A DNA stretch of 54,827 nt from Clostridiales bacterium CHKCI006 (GTDB lineage Bacteria; Bacillota_I; Bacilli_A; Erysipelotrichales; Coprobacillaceae). Shown here piece by piece: positions 49,941-54,827 of this stretch; within the stretch, counting starts at the first letter, position 1, and each line of letters opens with the position of its first letter. The stretch is taken from contig FCNA01000053.1 of assembly GCA_900018345.1 (NCBI GenBank), positions 1 to 54,827 on the forward strand. The letters run 5' to 3'. Below the pieces are notes generated by a model that was not told where the DNA came from, made no database searches, and saw nothing but the letters and a program-made list of their open reading frames with translations. A program made the position numbers and the translations under genes.

Positions 49941-50347
49941 GTGGGAAAATATTAATTGTAGAATTTTCTGAAAAAGAAGAGGCTTTATTTTATCAAACTA
50001 TGCAATGGTTATCTTCAAAATTGAATACTAATTCATTAAATATGGAAATAAAAATAGAAGGACTTTTTATAAATCCATATAAACGCACTGTTATAGATAA
50101 AAACGACAAACATATATATTTAACTGCAAAGGAGTTTGACCTACTATATTTCCTTTCCAGCCATAAAGGACAGGTATTTACCAAAGAACAGATTTACGAA
50201 AATGTATGGGGATATGACAATGCGCCGGACGCAAGCAATCTATCCTCGTTCATTAGAAAGTTAAGACTAAAAATCGAACCACACCCAGACAATCCACGAT
50301 ACATCATCACTGTCTGGGGTGTGGGATATAAATTCAGCGAAAAATAA
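49941..50347 (+). pseudogene. remnant of an OmpR/PhoB-type DNA-binding protein
   Basis: The clear frame from ATG 50000 encodes 115 residues with an OmpR/PhoB winged helix in the C-terminal 95 (HIYLTAKEFDLLYFLSSHKG, then FIRKLRLKIE and TVWGVGYKF). There is no receiver domain. The same frame continues upstream (ILIVEFSEKEEALFYQTMQW) but has no start codon. A GTG at 49941 lies in another frame and would connect if one T were added near 49953. I infer a frameshifted or truncated gene. The winged helix alone could still be made from ATG 50000. Confidence 0.55.
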
Positions 50348-50400
50348 AACCGTAGCTGTATTTCACAATCTATTGTGATCTGCACGTTACGGTTTTATTT
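50342..50400. terminator. strong bidirectional terminator
   Basis: AAATAAAACCGTA (50342-50354) and TACGGTTTTATTT (50388-50400) are perfectly complementary. An inner hairpin TCACAAT/ATTGTGA lies inside. It separates the cargo end from the convergent Xre gene. Confidence 0.85.
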
Positions 50401-50763
50401 GTCCTCATTTAATTTTGCTTCAAACATTTTTACGGTTCGCATGGAAGTTTTGGTTGCTTTCAAAACATCTACCAGCACACGGATTTCATATTCGTTACAA
50501 TCTTCCAGTATCTCCTTCGCTTCTTTCTCAAAGATAGGCTTTGAAGTTAAAACTGTATCACATAGTAATTCGTCAACTGACACCGTCAATGTATTGGCAA
50601 TAGCGACCAAAGTTGTTAAACTGACTGATGTATTGCCTGTTTCTATATTGCTTACGTGCTGTGGAGTAACGCCTATTTTGTCAGCAACGGTTTCTTGAGT
50701 AAGGTTCTTTTTAATTCTGGCAATCTTAATTCTTTTGCCGATAGCTTTATAGTCAAGCTCCAT
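50395..50763 (-). CDS. Xre-family regulator (Tn916 Orf9-like)
   Basis: A 122-residue protein. The helix-turn-helix is IKIARIKKNLTQETVADKIGVTPQHVSNIETG. A longer helical C-terminus (KEAKEILEDCNEYEIRVLVDVLK) probably dimerises. It occupies the place of Tn916 orf9, opposite in direction to the neighbouring genes. It likely represses the divergent promoter at 50804-50832 and so holds the ICE quiet. GAAAGGAGTG lies upstream on the minus strand. Confidence 0.87.
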   Translation of the reverse strand: MELDYKAIGKRIKIARIKKNLTQETVADKIGVTPQHVSNIETGNTSVSLTTLVAIANTLTVSVDELLCDTVLTSKPIFEKEAKEILEDCNEYEIRVLVDVLKATKTSMRTVKMFEAKLNEDK

Positions 50764-50803
50764 ATAACTGACACACTCCTTTCAAAAAATCTATTCTTAT
50801 ACA

Positions 50804-50832
50804 TTGTAACCTTTGCAAAAATGCTTTATAAT
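50804..50832 (+). promoter_or_regulatory. SigA promoter of the regulatory operon
   Basis: TTGTAA (50804-50809), a 17-base spacer and a perfect TATAAT (50827-50832), divergent from the Xre gene and a natural target for it. Confidence 0.7.
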
Positions 50833-50919
50833 GGACTAATAAAGGTATCTATTCCAACAGTTATAGTTTTATTTGATTTTGATAGAATATACATTTTAGA
50901 AAAGAGGTGCATTAGAGAT

Positions 50920-51144
50920 ATGATGAAATTCAGTAAAAGGGACAGCAGGAAAATGATAAAAGAAATGGCTCGTCTACATGGGCTTTCTGTTTCAGAAGTC
51001 CGTGAACAGATACAGGATAAAATCATAGCGGTAATGAATAGTGACGACCCAGACCAGCAGGCAGAGTTTAGGCGTATGTTTGGCAACAGTACACCTACAC
51101 CAGAGGAATTTATCTGTACTGCCAGCAGACAGCTAAAATTTTAA
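50920..51144 (+). CDS. small ICE regulatory protein (Spo0A-C-terminus-like)
   Basis: A 74-residue protein (MIKEMARLHGLSVSEVREQIQ, then AVMNSDDPDQQAEFRRMF). It resembles short ICE proteins annotated as like the C-terminal domain of Spo0A; that resemblance is from memory and may be loose. AAAAGAGGTG lies 10 bases ahead of ATG 50920; ATG 50923 is an alternative. The frame is open upstream to 50656, but only this start has a ribosome site. Likely part of the switch controlling the ICE. Confidence 0.65.
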   Translation: MMKFSKRDSRKMIKEMARLHGLSVSEVREQIQDKIIAVMNSDDPDQQAEFRRMFGNSTPTPEEFICTASRQLKF

Positions 51145-51163
51145 GGATTTAGGAGTGGCTATT

Positions 51164-51529
51164 ATGGTTCAAGCGGAGAAGCAAAAGGAAGTGTTTCTGT
51201 CTCTATGCGGACAGCATGACTACAACTTACTGACAGGAAAGGAAGCCATGACACAAGCAGATTTTGAGCGTATCACATACATCACAACCGTTCTTGGTTA
51301 TTCTTCCTACACGCAGGAATTGATTAGTGAGCATTTAGAAATGGCGTGTAAGGAAGCAGAACGTACAGACAGGGAGTTCGATATTCTGAAAGGCTATCCA
51401 GAATACTATGAAGATGAAAATGTTTATGAACAGATTGATAAATGGATAGAGGACTTCATCAGTCAAGTACCGCCAGCAAAGCAGGACGATATTCGCCAGC
51501 TTATTAAAGAAAATACAGAGATTATCTGA
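51164..51529 (+). CDS. ICE regulatory-region protein of unknown function
   Basis: A 121-residue acidic, largely helical protein. I recognise no domain. TAGGAG lies 8 bases ahead of ATG 51164; GTG 51155 overlaps that site. It lies 19 bases after the previous gene and is followed by a terminator, so the two form a short operon under the promoter at 50804. Confidence 0.65.
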   Translation: MVQAEKQKEVFLSLCGQHDYNLLTGKEAMTQADFERITYITTVLGYSSYTQELISEHLEMACKEAERTDREFDILKGYPEYYEDENVYEQIDKWIEDFISQVPPAKQDDIRQLIKENTEII

Positions 51530-51536
51530 TACACAA

Positions 51537-51582
51537 GGTTATCGCAATCACGGCATTTATGCTGGGTGTGATAGCCTTTTTT
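51537..51582 (+). terminator. terminator after the two-gene operon
   Basis: GGTTATC (51537-51543) pairs with GATAGCC (51570-51576), one G-T pair included, followed by six T. It begins the 440-base leader of the sigma-like gene. Confidence 0.7.
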
Positions 51583-51698
51583 AGTTCCTGCTGAAAAACA
51601 GGGATTTGGACGGAATTAGGACGGATTTATCTTTTATGCTTATTCTGTTGAAATTTGCCTTATTTTGGCAAGGCGATTTCTTCACGGGAGGATTTCGA

Positions 51699-51776
51699 AT
51701 GACAGGAGCGCATAAAAGAAAATCATCAAAAAAAATTCAATCCATGTTAAGGGAGTTTACAGCTATTTCCATGTAG
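51699..51776 (+). CDS. possible 25-residue leader peptide
   Basis: ATG 51699 follows GGGAGGA by 6 bases. It opens a 25-codon frame rich in basic residues (TGAHKRKSSKKIQS). A terminator follows 34 bases after its stop. The layout matches an attenuation leader, as in tet(M) of Tn916. Whether the peptide matters is unknown. Confidence 0.4.
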   Translation: MTGAHKRKSSKKIQSMLREFTAISM

Positions 51777-51809
51777 AATTTCCTCACTATCTGTCGATTA
51801 TATTCATTA

Positions 51810-51847
51810 AAGCTCAACGAGGTTATTACAACTTCTTGGGCTTTTTT
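51810..51847 (+). terminator. terminator in the leader of the sigma-like gene
   Basis: AGCTCA (51811-51816) pairs with TGGGCT (51837-51842), extended inside by GAGGTT/AACTTC, then a T run. It would stop transcripts before the sigma-like gene unless relieved. Confidence 0.65.
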
Positions 51848-51969
51848 GCTTTTTCTAGATTTCTTTTTCAAACTTTGCCAGCTCGTACCCTCTCATTTGT
51901 ATTAATGACGGAAAGGGGGAAGGAGCGGTTACAATCACCACCTTTTGACGAACGAAAGGAGGTGAAAAT

Positions 51970-52398
51970 GTGAACAGACCCACTTCTCCAGAAGATGTCC
52001 AGAAAGTCTTTGACTGTTACTGTAAGAAGATTTTGAAGAATGAAGCTATCAACATTCAAAAGCATTACCAGCATTTGAATGACGTACAGGTTTCCTTTTC
52101 AGAACTCACGCCAGAACAGCTTGCGGAACTCGCTACTTATGACGATTATTCCACGGACTATGACCTTTACAAAGTCATGGGCTACGACGTGAAAATCAAG
52201 AATGAGTTGTTGAGTGAAGCATTACAGGAACTTTCTGAGGAAGAACGCTTTATCTTGTTGCTCTACGGTTTAGGCTTCAACGACGGCGAGATTGCCGACC
52301 TGCTGAAAATTGTACGCCGTACAGTGAACTATAAGCGTCAAAGAGGATTTGAAAAAGTCAGAAAAAGAATGGAGGAAAAACAGCATGAAGAAGAATAA
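51970..52398 (+). CDS. sigma-70-like region 4 regulator (Tn916 Orf7)
   Basis: A 142-residue protein with a C-terminal sigma region 4-type helix-turn-helix (EALQELSEEERFILLLYGLGFNDGEIADLLKI, then RTVNYKRQRGFEKV). In Tn916 Orf7 and Orf8 activate transfer functions. GTG 51970 is the only start in frame near GAAAGGAGGTG. The end overlaps orf8. Confidence 0.86.
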   Translation: MNRPTSPEDVQKVFDCYCKKILKNEAINIQKHYQHLNDVQVSFSELTPEQLAELATYDDYSTDYDLYKVMGYDVKIKNELLSEALQELSEEERFILLLYGLGFNDGEIADLLKIVRRTVNYKRQRGFEKVRKRMEEKQHEEE

Positions 52399-52633
52399 AG
52401 CGGTACATAAAGGCAATGGCTTACTGCCTTACCCTGTTATCGTTTCAGCTTCACAGGGCGATATTCTGGCTATGAATGTTGTATTGTCCCATTACGAGCC
52501 TTATATTGCCCGCTTGTCCATGCGAACAAGCATTGACGAATACGGCAATCCTCATACCACCGTTGACGAGGATATGCGTAGCCGTCTGGAAGCAAAGCTG
52601 ATTGAGCAGGTGCTTAATTTCAAAGTAGCGTAA
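52385..52633 (+). CDS. helix-turn-helix protein (Tn916 Orf8)
   Basis: An 82-residue protein with the conserved ICE form SQGDILAMNVVLSHYEPYI (a HTH_16-type region related to sigma region 2-like helices) and RLEAKLIEQVLNF. GGAGG lies about 10 bases ahead of ATG 52385, inside orf7. It is thought to act together with Orf7 as a split sigma-like activator; here that is by analogy. Confidence 0.84.
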   Translation: MKKNKAVHKGNGLLPYPVIVSASQGDILAMNVVLSHYEPYIARLSMRTSIDEYGNPHTTVDEDMRSRLEAKLIEQVLNFKVA

Positions 52634-52761
52634 ATCTACGTCCCATTACAGAGTGACGCATTACCCCCTTTCCTGCGTCCTCTCTGGGATTTATACATCT
52701 TTCAAAGTCTATATATCTTTGTATTTATATGGGCTTTGACAGGCGTATAAACCGCCGTTGT

Positions 52762-53010
52762 TGTTCTTTGACAACTGAATAAAGCAGACAGATACGTTTG
52801 TGATACAGCGAGCCACGGGGACTGTACGCCATGACCTTTCCAAAAGAGAGCGAGCGACCCATGCAGTGATCCGAGAGCGACCGTTGGAAAAGTCGCTTTG
52901 CCATGACCTGTATTCACAGGATAATGATACGTCCCAGAGGTGGTTTTGCTCATAGGAATGAGATTGGTTGAGATACCAGCGGAGCTTTTCCAGAGCCGTC
53001 TGTCTGCTTC
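52762..53010 (+). ncRNA. rRNA-leader-like boxA followed by a structured RNA
   Basis: TGTTCTTTGACAAC (52762-52775) matches the E. coli rrn boxA TGCTCTTTAACAA at 11 of 13 positions, and the following TGAATAAAG is like Firmicute rRNA leaders. Right after it AGCAGACAGA (52783-52792) is perfectly complementary to TCTGTCTGCT (52999-53008), closing about 206 bases. Inside are paired TTCCAA/TTGGAA and direct repeats of CCATGACCT, GAGCGACC and GATACGT. No gene fits the plus strand here. I infer an antitermination or other regulatory RNA ahead of xis-int; alternatively some repeats bind Xis or Int as DNA. Confidence 0.5.
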
Positions 53011-53042
53011 CAAAAGACACACAGTAAAGGGGGTGCTTATAT

Positions 53043-53249
53043 ATGACGAACAATACTGATGTGCCTATCTGGGAAAAGTACACACTGACGATTGAGGAAG
53101 CGTCAAAATACTTCCGTATCGGGGAAAAGAAATTGCGAAAACTGGCAGAAGAAAATCTTGACGCTGGCTGGGTGATTGTAAATGGAAACCGTGTGCAGAT
53201 TAAGCGAAAACAGTTTGAAAAAATCATTGATACATTGGACGAAATCTAA
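53043..53249 (+). CDS. xis: excisionase
   Basis: A 68-residue winged-helix directionality factor that binds near the ICE ends and promotes excision by Int. The sequence ([28 protein letters not shown]) matches Tn916 Xis, and the length is right. AAAGGGGG lies upstream of the ATG. The gene is followed after 79 bases by int. Confidence 0.94.
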   Translation: MTNNTDVPIWEKYTLTIEEASKYFRIGEKKLRKLAEENLDAGWVIVNGNRVQIKRKQFEKIIDTLDEI

Positions 53250-53277
53250 TGTCAGCGAGCCGTAGATATGGTATAAT
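53249..53277 (+). promoter_or_regulatory. probable int promoter
   Basis: An extended -10, TGGTATAAT (53269-53277), lies between xis and int, 51 bases ahead of the start. The -35 is poor. It resembles the separate int promoter known in Tn916. Confidence 0.5.
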
Positions 53278-53328
53278 AAAGTATAGCGTATCAACGGCTC
53301 ATTCCTTGACGGAAAGGAGCTTCGCACT

Positions 53329-54525
53329 ATGTCTAATGTAAAAAGAAAAGACAGCAAGGGACGCAATTTACGACTTGGAGAGAGCCAGAGAAAAGACGGA
53401 AGATACGTTTACAAATATACCGATATGTACGGGCAACCACAGTTTGTCTATGCTTGGAAACTTGTTCCGACAGACAAGACACCCGCTGGGAAACGTGAAG
53501 ATTTGTCATTGAGGGAAAAGCAGAAAAAGATTAAGAAAGACCTCGACGACGGTATCAATACCATAGGCGGGAAAATGACAGTCTGCCAGCTCTACGCAAA
53601 GAAGAACAGCCAGAGAAAAAATGTGAAACGCAACACAGAAAAGGGTCGCCAGTACCTTATGAAAATTCTGGAAAACGACCCGCTGGGTGCAAGGAGCATT
53701 GATACGGTGAAGCTATCGGACGGTAAGGAATGGGCTATGCGAATGTATGAGAATGGCTTTTCCTACAAGACGATTAGCAACTACAAGCGTTCTCTGAAAG
53801 CGTCATTCTATATGGCGATTGAGGACGACTGTATCAGAAAAAATCCTTTTAACTTCAAATTGAGTGACGTTCTGGAAGATAATTCAGAGCCTAAAGTCAT
53901 TCTCACGCCAGAGCAGGAAGAAAAAATGCTTGCCTTTATGGAACAGGACAAGACGTACAGCAAGTATTATGATGAAGTGGTTATTCTTCTGGAAACGGGG
54001 CTTCGTATCTCTGAATTTTGCGGTCTGACAGTCCATATAGATATGGCAAACCGTATCATCAATGTAGACCACCAACTATTGAAAGATACTGAAATCGGCT
54101 ACTACATTGAAACACCTAAGACCAAAAAAGGAGAACGCCAGCTTCCAATGACAGAAAGAGCCTATCAAGCCTTTAAACGAGTGTTACAGAACAGAGGAAA
54201 GGCAGAGCCTCTCGTTATCAATGGTTACAGCAATTTCCTGTTCCTAAACCAAAAGGGCTTCCCTAAAGTGGCTGGCAACTACGAAAGTATGTTGCGTGGA
54301 CTTGTGAAGAAATACAACAAGACACATAAAGACCAGCTACCAAACATCACACCACACTCATTCAGACATACCTACTGCACGAACATGGCAAACAAAGGAA
54401 TGAACCCAAACACCCTGCAATACATCATGGGACATTCAAACATCACCATGACATTAGGGTACTACGCACACGGTACTTTCAATTCAGCAAAAGCAGAACT
54501 TGAAAGACTGGCTCTTGCTTCTTAA
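53329..54525 (+). CDS. int: tyrosine recombinase integrase, Tn916 type
   Basis: The enzyme excises and inserts the ICE. The N-terminal arm-binding domain (KRKDSKGRNLRLGESQ, residues 5-70) recognises the direct repeats near the ends. The core-binding domain follows, then the catalytic domain with Arg226 (TGLRISE), a Lys near 264-267, His343 and Arg346 (HSFRHT), His369 (GHSN) and Tyr379 (LGYYAH). The 398 residues are close to the 405 of Tn916 Int. GGAAAGGAG precedes the ATG. Confidence 0.97.
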   Translation: MSNVKRKDSKGRNLRLGESQRKDGRYVYKYTDMYGQPQFVYAWKLVPTDKTPAGKREDLSLREKQKKIKKDLDDGINTIGGKMTVCQLYAKKNSQRKNVKRNTEKGRQYLMKILENDPLGARSIDTVKLSDGKEWAMRMYENGFSYKTISNYKRSLKASFYMAIEDDCIRKNPFNFKLSDVLEDNSEPKVILTPEQEEKMLAFMEQDKTYSKYYDEVVILLETGLRISEFCGLTVHIDMANRIINVDHQLLKDTEIGYYIETPKTKKGERQLPMTERAYQAFKRVLQNRGKAEPLVINGYSNFLFLNQKGFPKVAGNYESMLRGLVKKYNKTHKDQLPNITPHSFRHTYCTNMANKGMNPNTLQYIMGHSNITMTLGYYAHGTFNSAKAELERLALAS

Positions 54526-54536
54526 ATCGGTGATTG

Positions 54537-54553
54537 TACTACTCATTTACTAC
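54537..54553 (+). repeat. right arm-type repeats
   Basis: TACTAC at 54537-54542 and 54548-54553, with the same 11-base spacing and orientation as the left pair. Confidence 0.65.
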
Positions 54554-54571
54554 TTTTGGTTGCATTTTCAT

Positions 54572-54665
54572 GCTGGTAAATGCCAGCTTATGCAGAGTAT
54601 CTTCCCAAAGGAAAATGCCGATAAAGCCCTAAAATACAGGCTATACCGACATTTACCAGCTTATG
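54572..54665. repeat. additional repeats in the right arm
   Basis: GCTGGTAAATG (54572-54582) is inverted as CATTTACCAGC (54650-54660). CCAGCTTATG occurs directly at 54583-54592 and 54656-54665. They are candidates for Xis or further Int contacts at the right end. Confidence 0.55.
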
Positions 54666-54669
54666 AAAA

Positions 54670-54696
54670 GATAATCAGAAATTTAGTGAGTTTTTA
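54670..54696 (-). repeat. right terminal inverted repeat of the ICE
   Basis: The reverse complement of this stretch begins TAAAAACTCACTAAATTTCT and matches the left end with a few mismatches. The next bases, TTACAA or ATTACA, would be the right coupling sequence, followed by AAAAC of the chromosome. Confidence 0.75.
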
Positions 54697-54827
54697 TTAC
54701 AAAAACACATCACTCTCGTCTTCCAATCAGTCTCTTAAAAAGTCAAATAGCTTCCTTACCATCAAATGTCATGATCTTAAGGCTGAAAACGACTCTCTAA
54801 AAAAACAAAAGAAGGAAGCTGATAAGG
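54697..54827. other. chromosomal flank right of the ICE
   Basis: One plus-strand frame is open from 54688 to the window edge without a start codon. It reads in part SLKKSNSFLTIKCHDLKAEN and a Lys/Glu-rich run. It could be part of a gene whose start lies across the insertion, or chance. No match was recognised. Confidence 0.3.

Larger units (their letters stand above)
51583..51969. other. gene-poor leader of the sigma-like gene
   Basis: Apart from the 25-codon frame and the terminator at 51810-51847 I see only a short hairpin (TTGCC/GGCAA near 51655-51671). The end of the leader carries GAAAGGAGGTG ahead of the next start. No clear promoter was found inside, so the start point of this transcript is uncertain. 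Confidence 0.45.
24454..54696. mobile_element. Tn916-family integrative conjugative element
   Basis: A complete ICE of about 30.2 kb. Gene content and order follow Tn916: orf23, orf22, orf21 (coupling ATPase), oriT, orf20 (relaxase), orf19, orf18 (ArdA), orf17-orf13, cargo, Xre, sigma-like orf7, orf8, xis, int. The ends carry imperfect inverted repeats, and paired TACTAC arm repeats lie near both ends. It inserted directly after spmB, in the same direction, at an A/T-rich site typical of Tn916. Differences from Tn916 are a surface adhesin at the left end, two zinc-ribbon inserts, two ardA genes, an IS3 element and a transporter cassette in place of tet(M). All transfer genes appear intact. 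Confidence 0.93.

Noticed and set aside
50000-50347. VanR-like regulator as a sign of vancomycin resistance
   Set aside because: Only a winged-helix domain is present, with no sensor kinase or van ligase genes anywhere in the window.
52702-53227. Minus-strand frames of 106 and 172 codons between orf8 and xis
   Set aside because: They overlap xis and the RNA-like region, have no family features and no plausible start; repeats and pairing explain the region better.

Overview
The window looks like the chromosome of a low-to-moderate G+C, spore-forming Bacillota gut bacterium, interrupted by one integrative conjugative element (ICE) of the Tn916 family. Endospore genes (a spoVA operon, dacB-spmA-spmB, a CotD-like coat gene with a SigK-type promoter) sit among conserved Firmicute housekeeping genes. 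The gene order is a compacted form of the B. subtilis yloA-gmk-priA-rsmB-rlmN-prpC-prkC-rsgA-rpe-thiN cluster, without rpoZ, coaBC, def or fmt. Something like an Erysipelotrichia is my best guess, but the sequence alone does not settle the taxon.

Chromosomal part, 1-24451. nnrD (NAD(P)HX repair), pgeF (multicopper-oxidase-like purine nucleoside enzyme), a CotD-like coat protein and rqcH (ribosome quality control) come first. Then follow gmk, priA, a Sel1-repeat gene, rsmB, rlmN, the prpC/prkC phosphatase-kinase pair, rsgA, rpe, thiN and a small ParB-like gene. Next are an Xre-like regulator, an ABC-F ATPase, spoVAC-AD-AE-AF (dipicolinate transport), scpA-scpB (condensin) and dacB-spmA-spmB (spore cortex). 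Many of these genes overlap by 1-20 bases and so form tightly coupled operons. Intrinsic terminators mark most operon ends.

ICE, about 24454-54696 (about 30.2 kb). It lies immediately after the spmB stop codon. It is bounded by imperfect inverted repeats and has paired TACTAC arm repeats with 11-base spacing at both ends. From left to right it carries: a large sortase-anchored adhesin with thioester, Cna-B-like and VaFE domains; homologues of Tn916 orf23, orf22 and orf21 (TcpA coupling ATPase); an IS3-family insertion; an oriT-like hairpin region; the MobT relaxase (orf20); orf19; two ArdA anti-restriction proteins; the mating-pore genes orf17-orf13; an A+T-rich cargo block; and the regulation and recombination module (Xre, sigma-like protein, orf8, xis, int). 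The cargo block is a TetR regulator, a heterodimeric ABC exporter-fold pair and a complete ECF transporter (S, T and fused A components), probably for uptake of a metal chelate, tetrapyrrole or other small molecule.

The most interesting possible system is regulatory. Between orf8 and xis there is a gene-free region with a sequence very like the boxA antitermination element of ribosomal RNA leaders. A roughly 230-base potential RNA structure closed by a long-range stem follows it. After excision and circularisation, transcription through xis-int would continue across the joined ends into the transfer genes. Those genes are preceded at four places by single or tandem terminator-like hairpins sharing a similar TTTTCTATAT-type tail. 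I infer a boxA-dependent processive antitermination switch for ICE transfer. Two small zinc-ribbon genes, each with its own SigA promoter and followed by one of those hairpins, look like autonomous inserts in the transfer operon.
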